Under the pieces are notes generated by a model, which made no database searches, was not told the DNA's origin, and worked only from the letters and a program-made list of their open reading frames with translations. A stretch of DNA of 64,000 nt, from NCBI RefSeq assembly GCF_030272615.1, contig NC_081405.1, positions 161,392,694 through 161,456,693 of the forward strand, in the 5' to 3' direction. Each line of letters begins with the position of its first letter. The stretch's first letter is position 1. This stretch comes from Cryptomeria japonica (taxonomy: Eukaryota > Streptophyta > Pinopsida > Cupressales > Cupressaceae). The position numbers were made by a program, and so were the translations under genes. Shown here piece by piece: positions 22,570 to 33,480 of the stretch.

Positions 22570-23760
22570 ATTTTGCTAGTCATCCTGTTAATGGTGCACT
22601 TTGCCGAGTAAATATCTCAGAGGATCAATTTTAGCTATCAACTTGATGGAGTGAGATAGTAAATTATGTAATTTTTGAGAAGCAAAAACTACTGCCAAGC
22701 ATGATTTTTCTGTTGGTGAATAGTTCATCTCGTATCCTACTAGTGTTCTACTGATGTAGTAGATAGATCATTCTTTTCCTTCATTATCCTATTGTGCAAG
22801 CAAAACTCCTAATGATGTTTCGGTGGTTGATACATAGAGTAACAATGGTTTCCTCAGAATTGGTGACATTAAGATGGGTGGTTGCATGAGATATGCCTTG
22901 ATCTTGTTGAATGCGTCTTCACATTGGTGGTCCCATTTGAAATGAACATTTTTGTGCAATAGATGAGTAAATGGTTGACATTTATCTGCTAGTTGAGCAA
23001 CAAATCTTCTGATTGATTGGAGTCTTCCTTGAAGTGATCTTAGTTGACTGATATTCTTGGGAGATTTCATTTCCATGATTGCTTTAACCTTAGTTGGATC
23101 CACTTTGATACCTCTAGCTGAAACAATGTATCCCAATAGCTTTCCTAAAGTGACAACAAAAGCACATTTCTTAGGATTTATCCGTAGCTTGTATTGTTCT
23201 AACCAGTCAAAGATATTTTCCAGTATCTCTATATGTTATTCTCTGTTGTATGATTTAGCCAATATGTCATCCACGTAGTCTTCCATGAATGTATGCATCA
23301 TTTCATAAAATATAGTTGTCATAGCTCTTTGATATGTAGCACCTCCGTTCTTTAATCCAAAAGGCATGATGTTCCAGTAGAAAGTACCCCATAGACATGT
23401 GAAAGTTGTCTTTTCTTGGTCTTCGGGTGCTATTTTGATCTGATTGTATCCGGAGAAACCATCCATTAAAGAGAACATGGAGTGTCCAGTAGTTAAATCT
23501 ACAATGATGTCAATGTTAGGCAAAGGAAAGTAATCCTTTGGACATGCATTATTAAGATCTCTGAAGTCTATGCATATTCTAATGTTTTCATCTTGTTTTG
23601 AAATAGGAACAATGTTGGATACCCATTAAGGATATGCTACAGGTTTGATGAATCCTACATCCAATAATTTCTTTAGTTCTGCTTTGACTAGAAGGGAAAT
23701 ATGAGGATGCATTTTTCTTAACTTTTGTTTGACTGGTTTGGCTTCTGGACTAAAATTCAA
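22570..23760 (-). pseudogene. pol: GypC reverse transcriptase
   Basis: The RT is readable over two open frames (23236-23523 and 22789-23136) plus flanking sequence. It contains the N-terminal block with CIDFRDLNNACPKD just upstream, FSLMDGFSGYNQI, IMPFGLKN, the polymerase motif YVDD (23266-23277) intact, and the thumb and connection region with SLQGRLQSIRRFV. The catalytic motif is kept, but stops near 23233 and 22788 and the missing gag make the element inactive. Confidence 0.85.
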
Positions 23761-23867
23761 GTGATGCATAATAAGCTATGGATCTAACCTAGGCATGTTT
23801 GCATATGACCAGGCAAAATTGATTTGTCGTCATTTGAAGAACTCTATATATTGTTGCATTTCTTCTT

Positions 23868-24647
23868 CTAATAGAGAAGTTGCTGGATGAAGAATCTTGG
23901 TTGCTTTGTTGTGCCAATGTTAACTACCTCTGTTGGTTCGATCAAAATGGATGACCTTTCTTGATAGTGCTTAGGTAAAGTGTCAAATCTCCCATCTTCT
24001 AGTGCCTCGAGGAGGTTTTCACCATTAGATGTGTCCTTTCTTTTTACTTTTTCCTGATCTAATGTTACCAATAAATGGTTTTCAGCATTAGACTTGATAT
24101 TCTTTTCATTATTTTCACTTTTGCGACTAGGAGATTTGGCACCCACTTGACTGGAGGATGCATTGCTAACATTCCTAGTGAGAGTTGTTATGGGTTTGAT
24201 TGCATTAAGATATATAGATATGGCATGGTTATTTGGAAAGGTATCAATGGCAGTATGTCCTTCATTTTCCCAATCAATAAGCTCGAGGTGGATTAGAGGT
24301 AGGGGATCTTCATGTTTGGATGTTTTGAGGGTTTCAAGAGTCATGATGGATGTATCAAAGTTTTCAATATGCATGTCAATGTCTAGAATGGTACTCTCAT
24401 CAGAATGACCTTGTGTAAGGAGTTCCTGATCGTCCTCAGTTAAGTCCAAGTCAGCTGAATGTGATTCTAATTCAAGTGAACTAGTTCCTGATGTTTGTCC
24501 TGCATACGTGTGAACTACATCGACTCCTACATCTCTTTCAAAGAAATTTTCTTTAGCCGATTCTTCAGAGTGATAGGAATCCCATTCCCATTCATTAGAA
24601 TCTGTATCACTTGCAGCTTGCAATCTATAGATTTGATCATATAGCAT
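23868..24647 (-). pseudogene. GypC linker between G-patch-like segment and RT
   Basis: A 259-residue open frame is rich in Asp, Glu, Ser and Thr with no recognised domain. The equivalent region in GypA and GypB is also acidic and poorly conserved. It is probably an unstructured polyprotein linker. Confidence 0.55.
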
Positions 24648-24815
24648 TTCTTCTGCTTTTCTTGTTATATCTTATATTTTTTCATATTCAACTTCCTCAG
24701 GACTGAGATTGAGTTTTGTCAACTTTTCTATGAGTTATCATGGATTAGTATTAGCTTCTTTGTTGTTTTGATTTAAATTTAATGTTGCTTGAGAGGTGCT
24801 TTTAGTTTATTTCTC

Positions 24816-25397
24816 TTATTGATTTGAAGCTTGCTTCTTTTCCCATTTCATGTTTTCTTGTGCTTGTTGCTTAGCTAATGTTTCTTCTCTTTCAATTTCC
24901 AGTTGTTCTTGTCTGTTTTCATATTCCTCTTGTTGTTGACTAAAAGATGCATTTTTCGGTAGAGTTACTTGTCCATACCCTAAGCCTGTTTTGTCAGTAG
25001 TTTGCTGAGTGTAAGGTTGGATAGGCTTTGAAATACCTTCTTTTGTTTTTCCTATAGGACCTATTCCAGTGTATCCCATTTTTCTGAGAATGTTAAATCC
25101 TTTTCCATACTTTTCTGTAGGTATTCTGACATTGTTGACCTTTTTTTGAACTTCTTCATCTTTGTATAGCCATTGTAACACATCTTTGTCTTCTATCTCC
25201 TCTGATAAGGTTCAAGCACTAATGAATGCTCTATCGAATATCAGAAGATGTTTTACAATGGGTTGTTGTTTAGAGTTTGATGGTTTTCCAAAGGATTTAG
25301 GAGAAAGTGGTAATTGTGATATTGAATATTCTTCGTTCCCTCGATCTCTTAGCTGCATTTGTTTTTCCATACTTGATAAGATAGAGGCAAATGATTT
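24816..25397 (-). pseudogene. GypC G-patch-like segment and upstream linker
   Basis: The frame opens at the deletion junction (25398) and continues, with one stop near 25184, into an ORF with GKGFNILRKMGYTG at about residues 27-40, followed by basic residues and GLGYGQ. The glycine pattern resembles a G-patch, an RNA-binding glycine-rich motif of about 45 residues. Matching segments lie at the same place in GypA (59350-59500) and GypB (48134-48280). Downstream it becomes Gln/Glu-rich and probably helical. The name is by pattern only. Confidence 0.6.
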
Positions 25398-25398
25398 C

Positions 25399-25548
25399 TA
25401 TTAAATAAATCCTTAGATTTATTAATAAGTAGATGAAAGGGGGAATTTAATCAAATTACTTAGTGAATTCAATTAAATTAGGAAGGGGGATTAATTAAAT
25501 AATTGCTTATTTAATTAATTATCTTCAGACCATTTTTAGGTGTATACA
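25399..25548 (-). repeat. Truncated 5' LTR of GypC
   Basis: 150 bp match the first part of the 17631-18916 LTR and then stop abruptly at about 25398, where coding sequence follows. The outer end is the palindrome TGTATACA, shared with the LTR on the other side. Confidence 0.8.
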
Positions 25549-26502
25549 CAATTAATTGAATTCTCATTTAATTAATTGATCAAATTCAAAATTCAAAATA
25601 GAAAAACTTTTTAAAATCAAATATCTCATTTATTTGATTAAATATATTTTCCATATTTAACAAATCAATAAAAATTGCCATAAATCTTCAAAAAAGGAAA
25701 CAAATCAAGAAAGAGGAATTAATTTGAAAATTAAATTGGAAATTATGAGCACAAAAATTCAAAAAAGGAAACAAAATGACTAAACTCGAGAAAAATGGAA
25801 AGAATTTGAGTTGCTAATTTGAACTCAATCTTATCTCTCCAAAATGGATTTAAATTATCCAATCAAGTCATTTCACCTAGATTTTGCTTCCTTTGAATCG
25901 ATCTCGACCGTTCATTAAAGATCAATCTTGACCTTTGGTCTCCCTCTTGATTTTCCTATAAATTCAGGCTCTCATTCTTTAATCAGGATCTCAGAATTTT
26001 ACATCGTTATTATGCTAATATTGTGTTGCTGGTTATCAAGGAAATTTTGAAGAAGCTTTGCATATTTAATTCATCAATAAACTTAGTTTTCATATAGCTT
26101 TCATTTATTCTTAGAATCATTTAGATTCCTAGTTCATTAGCTTAGATTCATTTCTCTTATCTAGATTCAACTTCTTGCATATAATCTAGCTGAGCTTCAT
26201 TTAGAGCTTTGATCATTTAGCTTGATAATCTCATTTTGCTTAATCAATTAATCTTGCATTCAATCTTGCATTTAACTATTAATCTTGCATTCGCCTAGTT
26301 GCATGCATTTAAAAATCCTCCATTTGAGTGTAGCCTAGTCACTGGATAGCTTAGCAATCTGAGAGCAATCCACACTCGCACTTTCTAGGAGTCAATAAGC
26401 TGACTTGCAATGGATTTCATTTTGTTATTTTTGATTAACTAACCCATGCAAGTAATGGTTTATTGAAGTGTTTGTGTCCTTGCAGGTTCCCCAAATTTTA
26501 CA
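25541..26502 (+). repeat. 5' LTR of GypD
   Basis: It begins TGTATACACA and ends TTTTACA, followed 10 bp later by a primer site. A TATAAATT box lies at 25957-25964. The final third (from about 26240) resembles the end of the GypC LTR, including words around CTAGTCACTGG. The first eight bases are shared with the GypC LTR on the opposite strand. Confidence 0.75.
25957..25964 (+). promoter_or_regulatory. TATA box of the GypD LTR
   Basis: TATAAATT in the middle of the LTR, at the expected core promoter position. Confidence 0.5.
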
Positions 26503-26512
26503 CACACATTTT

Positions 26513-26529
26513 TGGCACCCACCGTGGGG
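26513..26529 (+). promoter_or_regulatory. Primer-binding site of GypD
   Basis: TGGCACCCACCGTGGGG follows the LTR end. This form is common in plant Ty3/gypsy elements of the Tat/Athila branch. I do not assign the tRNA. Confidence 0.75.
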
Positions 26530-26734
26530 CTCGAACCCACGACTAAAAGATTTCTAATGTTTGTTGAACATATTTGATGTTTGGTCTTTATAAATAATAA
26601 ACATGTGTTAAATTTCCAAATAAAAAATCATTCTTTTTGCTTGTTCTTTAGTGACAGTAAAAAATGGTCTCTGTTAGAAGGGAATAATGTTTTATTGAAC
26701 TGTTGGATCGAAACTGATTTTTGATATGTTTTTG
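26530..26734 (+). other. GypD leader remnant
   Basis: About 200 bp of non-coding leader follow the primer site. GypD then stops at the LINE, and no further part of it is recognised. Confidence 0.4.
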
Positions 26735-26908
26735 ATTAAGGTAAAAGTAGGTTTTGAAGTGGCCCTGAAACCCTTTACAAGCAGAACTTAAGCAACAAAA
26801 GAAAAGAGATACAAAAAGGAACAGACCATCGATAAGCTATCAGAAAACCAAAGAAAACTAGAAAAAGCCCCACAAAGCCAGCAAGCCAGCCAGACTCCAA
26901 GAGAGAAA

Positions 26909-28439
26909 CTAGTTGATTTTTTCCAAGGCATTCGCCAAGGTGTTGCTAATTTCATGTAGCTCTTTGACATTATCCCTGAGATTAGGGAGATCCTTTGTAG
27001 AAGCAACCACAACTTTCTTGACACTAGCCTTGGTCCTCTTCGCAACGCCACCAACTGGAGTAGCTTCACCGCTACCATTCTGGATAGTCTCTTCATCCAA
27101 GTCAAGTTCCACTAGCGGTTTAGGAGAGCTAGTATGATCAAAGACCTTAGAAATATCCTACAAATTTTTAGTGAAAGCTTAAAGGATACTCGGGATAACG
27201 CCCATCAGATTTTCCATTGCCTCTCTCCCTTCTTCCAGCGATTTAACCTTATCCTCCATATTCTGCTTCCATTTTATCTAATCTCTGTTGTCATCCTCCC
27301 TCTTCTCATTCATGTTTTTCCCCTTTTTTTCCAGGTTCTTCAGGAGCTCATAGGTCCATCTGTCATAATCCATTCTCGCCTAAGTGAGTTTCTTGAGGTT
27401 ATCCAAGAGTAACCCTTTATCCACACTTTCCTTATCCTCACTAACCCTATCCTTAGTCAGGTCCTTCTCAGAATCTTTGTTCATTTCCTTCTCAAAATTC
27501 ACATCAGTTTCCTCATTATCCTTGAAATCCACATCCTCCATAGGATGGCTATTATCCTTACTAGGGCAATCACTGAGGATAGGGCTTCCATTACTAGGCT
27601 CATTATCACCACTTTCTTCCTCATTACCCAACTCCTCATCGTTCCAGCTGTCTTCACCATTAGAGTCATCCATCTCCATTTCGCTGCATTCCTTATCAAT
27701 TTCCTCTGTTTCCATCCCAGGGGAACTTTTTCTTTTTTGGCTAGAGGATGCCTTCTCCTTGCTGGAGTCTCCTCTCTCCATCTTTCTCTTACCCAGAGAG
27801 GAGGATATCCTCTTGTTTTCCATCAGGGCAAGGGTTTTACAATGCTCGTAGATGAGCAGCAAAAGCCCATAGTGGAGAATTAGGCTGTGTTTATTGAGGG
27901 ACCTGGAAAGGGACCTAAAAAAGGTAGTAGGGCAAAGATACCTTTTTTTCATGTTTGAAATGGTTTAAGAGAATGAAGTGGTAGGTGTGGGCCCTAGAGA
28001 ATCAGACCTCAATCATGATGTATTCCATAATTGCGTTCAGAACCTAACCCCATAGTTTCTTGATATTAGCAGCTTCGTAGTAGCCCCCAGTGGCTTTGCC
28101 GATTCTAGCCCTCTCTTTCTCTTTCCACGAGAACAAATTGACCACATTGTTGGAGACTTTAAGGTCTCGAAAGAAATTAAGCCCAGTGTGGGGCATACCA
28201 GTCACTGTAGCTATGAGCCCAGTGTCTAGCTTGAACTTAAATCCATAGATTTTAAAGGAGCCATTAGAACAATTTTTGAAAATATTGGAAACAGTGAGGT
28301 TTACCCTACCTTTATCATAGTCCATGAGCTTCTCCATGAAGCTTGTGAGATAACCCTTTTCCAGTTTCGCCCACACTTTCGGCATCACTTTCCAAGTTGA
28401 CGTATTTTCTAGTTCCTCCCTCCTTAGGTCTCCTCCCAT
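26909..28439 (-). pseudogene. Accessory protein frame downstream of LINE RNase H
   Basis: Three open parts follow one another: 28439-28044, 27952-27380 and 27112-26909. The first has a globular look with IATVTGMPHTG at about residues 77-87, then hydrophobic helices. The second ends the domain, then becomes a Lys/Ser/Glu/Asp-rich acidic linker with a basic KRK patch. The third, after a decayed coiled-coil stretch, contains basic and Leu-rich sequence. The plan (domain with VTG[LM]P.TG, charged linker, coiled coil) is the one seen at 371-3796. The function is unknown and I name no family. Confidence 0.55.
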
Positions 28440-28608
28440 CTTCGGATTCAGACTATCTACTCTGTTTCTCTACAAACTAAGCCCTTCTTTCCCGAAGTTG
28501 CTCAAGATTTTGAACCGGGAAACCCACAAAGTGTGCGGAAAATTATTAAATATTGTTGGGGATCTGCCGCTTTACCAAGTACTGATGACCTTTCCATCAA
28601 GGCATAAA

Positions 28609-29268
28609 TTATTCATAATCCTTGTCATGATTATATTGTCCTTCTCTCCCCATATGACGGTCCATTCTAAGGAGCTCTTTAATGTCTAAATTGAGATCTT
28701 CCCTGTGCCAAATTGATTGGGAGTCAGAATAAGCTTTTATATTCACTAGACAGTCTGCCACACTATTTTTCTCTCTAAAGGCATGTTGAATAATAATTTC
28801 TTTAAAACTTGCAATGATCTCCCTAGCTTTCATGATAATATTTTCAATTGACCAAGATGGCTCTGACTCCCCCTTCAAACACTTAATAATATTAAGTAAA
28901 TCTCCCTCGAGCCATAATTTATCATAATTAAGACTTTTGGCTATAATTAAGGTGTTCAAGGCAGCTGAAGCTTTGTAAAAATGACTAGTTTGATTCCCCA
29001 AAGGACCAGCCACCGCCTTTAAACAACTTCCAGTGAAATTCTTGACAATGCCCCCATATCTGGCTTTACCTGGATTCCCCTTTGAGGCCCCATCAAAGTT
29101 AGCCTTAATCCACCCCTGAGGAGGAAAATACCAAATGAGACCTTCTCTTCCTTTATCCTTGCTAGTAGTAGTGGTGGAGAGGTTCCACCTGTCTTTGAAG
29201 TCATCTTTAGCAACTGGTCCATAATTAGTGCCATAGAGGCATTCAAATATTGTATTCACCGAATGCAA
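28609..29268 (-). pseudogene. Plant LINE-type RNase H domain
   Basis: A 219-residue frame contains GWIKANFDGASKGNPG (first catalytic Asp), AGPLGNQTS, LWLEGDLLNI (another catalytic Asp), ENIIMKAREI and HAFREKNSVADCL (last Asp). The catalytic Glu position reads YKASAAL, where Lys replaces the expected acid. This is the RVT_3 type of RNase H found at the end of plant LINE ORF2 proteins, not the gypsy type at 22022-22564. The upstream RT has been lost at 29268, where chromovirus sequence begins on the other strand. Confidence 0.7.
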
Positions 29269-29269
29269 T

Positions 29270-30225
29270 ATTCACTGAGCTGTTTACCGAGTAAGGATAC
29301 ATGGTCTACCTCTCAATATTGTCACTGATAGAGACTCTAAGTTTGTGGGTCATTTTTGGAGGACTCTCTAGAAGAAATTGGGTACCAATCTGTCATTTTC
29401 TTTAGCATACCATCCTCAAATTGATGGCCAAATTGAGGTGGTTAATAGATCTCTTGGAAATCTTCTTAGATGCCTTACCAAGCTGCATGGACAAAGTTGG
29501 AATTTGGTGATTAGACAAGCTGAATATGCATATAATGATTCAATTAATAGAAGTATAGGGAGAAGCCCATTTGAGGTTGTGTACGACTTATTTCCTAGAG
29601 GGGCACTTGAACTTAGAGACCTTGGAGGTATGGAAAGAAGGAGTTCTTAGGGAGAGGACTTTGCCATCACTATGAAGGAGATCCATGATCAAGTCAAGAC
29701 TTCACTTCACAAAAGTGAAAAAAAATACAAAATTAGGGCCGATGTTAAGAGAAGGGATGTTCAGTTTCAGGTAGGAGATTTGGTGATGGCCTACTTAAGG
29801 AAGGAAAGGTTTCCCAAGGGCCAACCCTCTAAGCTACTCATGAAGAAGATAGGACCTCTTTTGGTGGTTCATAAATTTGGTAACAATGCTTATGAGGTTG
29901 AAATTCCACTAGATTTGGGGATTTGTCCCATTTTTAATGTGTGTGATTTAGCAGCCTTCAAGGGTCCTTTACTTGATGCAACACCTGGTTCATCTCTTGT
30001 GGAAGATGATGTAGATTGGGTGAAGGATTTGCCACCAAGAAAACCATTGGAGTTGGAGAGTATCCTTGATTCCAAAGTGATCAAATAAACCAGAAGAGGG
30101 GTCTACAAGGACTACTTGGTCAAGTGGAAGGACCTCCCTGAGACTGAAGCTACTTGGATGTTTGAAAGTGATATCATAAAACATGGCACCTCAGTCACCC
30201 GGTTGGCAACTCAAGGGACTTGAGT
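29270..30225 (+). pseudogene. pol: Chromovirus integrase with chromodomain, fragment
   Basis: Plus-strand frames read as the second half of a Ty3/gypsy integrase. [10 protein letters not shown] carries the second catalytic Asp (about 29325), and SLAYHPQIDGQIEVVNRSLG carries the Glu. Then come the QAEYAYNDS and RSPFEVVY blocks, and the C-terminal block with KIRADVKRRDVQFQVGDLVM and KKIGPLLVVHKFGNNAYEVEIP. The last part (about 30040-30180) has YLVKWKDLPETEATW, a chromodomain core that would guide insertion into marked chromatin. Stops near 29370, 29648 and 30086 break it. It is clearly a different lineage from GypA to GypE. Confidence 0.85.
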
Positions 30226-30232
30226 TTTCTTG

Positions 30233-30244
30233 TCCAGGGGAGTA
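30233..30244 (+). promoter_or_regulatory. Polypurine tract of the chromovirus
   Basis: A CCAGGGGAGTA purine-rich run shortly after the integrase end and just before a TGTAGGGG LTR-like start. Confidence 0.45.
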
Positions 30245-30247
30245 TGG

Positions 30248-30814
30248 TGTAGGGGCACTCAAAGGTGACTCAAAGGTGTGCAAGAACATTTATTTGAATG
30301 CAACATGATGTGTTCCCTTGAAGGTTTCTTGTGTAGCTCCTAAATGGATGTGGTAGGTCCAATGCTACCAATGCTATGTAATAAGCCCTAGGGCTCCAAG
30401 GTGTGTACTTGGTCAAAAAAGCCTTGAATGGGAATTTTATTTATGTTTTTGGTGTCTAGGGGTCCTAGAGATTTTGTGTGTCCACTTTGTAACCTTTGGT
30501 ATGAAGTTAAGTGTGTGATGTAATAATTTGTCAAAATTTGCTATGTTGTCATAGGCAATTTTACAAATATTTGAGTTATGGTTGCCCAACAGCTAGTTGG
30601 TTGCACTTGTATGTTGGGAGGTGGTTGGAAGGATTAATTGGCCTTATTTAAGCCTGAGGAAAAATTCCCAAAGGTTATATTGAAACTTTGAATGAAATTT
30701 ATGCTTCCTACCATTCTGAAACTGTCATTTTTACTACATTTTCTTGTGTTCTTGGCTTTGGTACGGATTTATATAGACATATGGAAGGGATAATGTCTTG
30801 AATTGGTTGTAACA
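30248..30814 (+). repeat. Probable 3' LTR of the chromovirus
   Basis: It begins TGTAGGGG directly after the purine tract and can be ended at GGTTGTAACA. A TATTTAAG box is near 30644. With no second copy in the window, the end point is uncertain and the LTR could run further. Confidence 0.45.
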
Positions 30815-31739
30815 GTGAATCACCTTTCATTTGATGTAGGTTTGAGGTCTTGAAAACCTATGGTTGAGGAGTAATTGAATTTTCTTTCTCACTTCTTGGT
30901 AAAAACCCCAAAAATCAAGGTTTGGATGTAAAAGGAGGCACCATTCAACATTCCTCAATGGGAATGGTTTGAAACCCTAGGTAATGTTGGATTACCATGT
31001 ATAATAGATTATTTTATTTGTTTGGGGAGCATAAGATCTCACCTTGCACTGTTGGAGTGATGCCCTAGACTTGACATTACCCATGTGGCAAGTTTGTGCA
31101 GTGAAGAATTGATTGAATCCTTGGAGCAGTGGAAACAAAGATGGTCAAAAATTGCATGAAGGGGGCCCTTAGACATGTGTAGACCCTCTCCAAAATCCCT
31201 AACTTCATTCCCATTTGATTAGTGAAGGTTTTGAGACCTAAAACCCCTATACCAGCTAACTAGGTGAAAATAGGCACAATAGAGTTTGAACAATTGCACT
31301 CAAAACCTAGATGCAAAAGTTTAAGATCATTTAGAAGGTCCAAAAGGGTATTTGAATATCAAATGTTTTCAGGGGGTTGTTAAGATATTTTGGTAGATAA
31401 AGAGGAAAAAATCTAAATATAAGCCTAATTGCTTGTAGCCCTATTTCCTAGGTCCTTAAGAATAAAAGGCAGAAAAGGCTTGTAAACACAGACCAAAGAG
31501 GTCTAAGTCAATGAAAATACCTTTTCAAACATGTTAAAATATTCACACATGACATATTCTAGCATTTGAGCAAAAGGTCCTGTTGGCAAGGGGCTTGGGG
31601 TTGTGAGGTGTCTTGGTTTAGGGGTTGAGTACATAGGAGTAGGAGCCTCCTTGTGAAACCAAGTTGTCTTGAGTTGATTTATGCTTGGGAAGGATCAAGG
31701 ACAAGCTTAAGAATCTTTGGAAGGTTGGAGGTATTGGAC
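30815..31739. other. Spacer, nothing recognised
   Basis: No coding frame. It may belong to the preceding LTR or to GypE. Confidence 0.35.
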
Positions 31740-31799
31740 CATTGGATGGTGCCAAGTGCTAACCCTAAAAGAAGATAAGGAAATTTCTCATTATCACCA

Positions 31800-32465
31800 A
31801 ACCCTTTGCATCAAGGAGATGGGGGAGGTGGAGGTGAAGGTGGAGGAGGTGGAGGAGGCGTAAGAGGTGGGAGAGGTAGGAATTCCTACCCAATCTGACT
31901 TCTCCAGGCTCAGCCAATACATGTAGTAGCACCAGCACCGACAGAGGCGGCGATGAGGCAAAGGGAGAGGCAACTAGGATAGCAAGATAGGAAGACCTTC
32001 GGGATTTTGTTTTGGTTCTATTATAGGCTCATCTTACCATTGATGAGGATCAGATCTATGCCCTAGATGCAGAGATGGATGATAGGGATGTAGAGATAGT
32101 TTCTCAAGATGTACAATTATTTTCTCAAGGACCAAGGTGATGACCATTTTGAGAGAGCGAGATGATGCCATGGACCAACTAGCACATGCACATGACAGGA
32201 TTTGCATCCTAGAGCAAGTACAGGGTTAGGGTTTGACTACTAAGGCCATGAGGGAGATGTGGCGGGCTAGTCAGAGATCAACTACTAGTAGGGGTTATAT
32301 GAGTAGGTATTGCCTAGCAGTCAGCGGGCGATGAGCTATTCCCAGATGCAGAAAGCTAGATTTGAGCATTCACAGAGAGCACAAAGCAGCGAGGGTGTCA
32401 TGGGTATCCCCCTCATCCACCACCTCTAGCTAGTGGTGCCCCTTCCACATCTAGCAAGAGCACCA
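31800..32465 (+). pseudogene. Antisense coding remnant in GypE, possible PMD gene tail
   Basis: The plus strand contains a glycine-rich run (31810-31880) followed by a broken Asp/Glu/Arg/Gln-rich, probably coiled-coil stretch (for example RERDDAMDQLAHAHDR). It lies past the integrase on the strand opposite to pol, exactly where GypA has the C-terminal part of its PMD gene. The PMD domain itself is not found, and sequence similarity to the other tails is weak, so this rests mainly on position. Confidence 0.35.
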
Positions 32466-32639
32466 CCTGATTTCCCTTGCCTCTTGTATTTTGTTATTCA
32501 GATATATTATTACATATTGACACTTGGATGGCTCTTGCTAGCTTGTATTTTTGACATTATTCTACTTTGATACACATGTATTCTTTTTTCATGAGAGATA
32601 TATGATGAGATCTCCTTTTTGGTAGCAATGATATGAGAT

Positions 32640-33480
32640 GTTTATATGATTTATTACTTATGGAGGATGTATGTTGGTGTTAATTTTTGTGATATGCATG
32701 ATTTATGATTGATCCTATATGTAGTATGATGATGCATGTTATTTATGATGATATATAGTGCATTCTTTTTATATATGATGATTCATGATGATGTATGAAT
32801 GCAAATGTTTTTGATTTGATATGATGAATGATGTGATTAATGCAAATGATTTTATTTTGATATGATGAATGATGTGATTAATCCAAACATTTTTGTGTTT
32901 TATGCTATGATTTTGATATTGATGTGTGAATGCAGATGATTTATGTTTTATGCTATGATTTTGATATTTATGTATAAATGTAAATGATTTTGATGATGGT
33001 GATTAATGGATGCAATGATGCAATGTTTGAGTTGATAAAATGTAATGAGTTGGTGTATGATATTTAGTGATTGATATATAAATGATGTGAATGATATATA
33101 TAAATAAATAAATTTAATGATAAATGTCATGATGATATAAATGAATGAATGTAATGATGATATGTAAATGAATGAATGTAATGATGATATAATGAATGTG
33201 TAAATGATGATATAAATTAATGAATGTAATAATGATATGAATGAATAAATGTTTAATGATGATATAAATGAATGTGTAAATGATGATATGATGATATAAA
33301 TGAATGAATGTAATTATGATATAATGTCATAAATGAATAAATGTAATGATGATATAAATGAATAAATGTAATCATGATCCAATATAAATCTAATGGCACT
33401 AAATGTTGATGAATGTTGAATATGTAAGGATGATATAAATGAATAAATCTATGTCCCTAATGTGAATGGTCCTAAAAAAT
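32640..33480. repeat. Degenerate ATGATATAAATGAATGA-type tandem repeat
   Basis: About 840 bp are made of short words such as GATGATATAAATGAATG and TGTAATGATGATA repeated many times with drift. A weaker version of the same composition follows the PMD gene of GypA at about 42480-42720. Confidence 0.8.

Larger units (their letters stand above)
17631..25548 (-). mobile_element. GypC: Ty3/gypsy element, internally deleted
   Basis: On the minus strand the element runs from an LTR remnant (25548-25399) through a G-patch-like segment, a linker, RT, RNase H and integrase to a T-rich tandem array, a polypurine tract and a complete 1,286-bp 3' LTR ending at 17631. Most of the 5' LTR, the primer site, the gag core and any protease are missing. 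Flanks CTATT (17626-17630) and CAATT (25549-25553) differ by one base and may be a decayed 5-bp target duplication. No antisense PMD gene is found in its 3' region, unlike GypA and GypB. Confidence 0.8.
26735..29268 (-). mobile_element. 5'-truncated LINE with a downstream accessory frame
   Basis: On the minus strand the order is an RNase H domain typical of plant LINE ORF2 ends, about 170 bp, a second protein frame of about 500 codons, a short 3' region and an A-rich end near 26735. The 3' region ends with words around TTTACCTTAATCAAAAA, a form often seen at plant LINE tails. Endonuclease and RT are missing. No clear target duplication was found, so an alternative is a composite of two insertions. 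Confidence 0.5.

Noticed and set aside
27384-27883. Plus-strand Ser/Leu-rich ORFs
   Set aside because: They are antisense shadows of the acidic, Lys/Ser-rich accessory frame on the minus strand.
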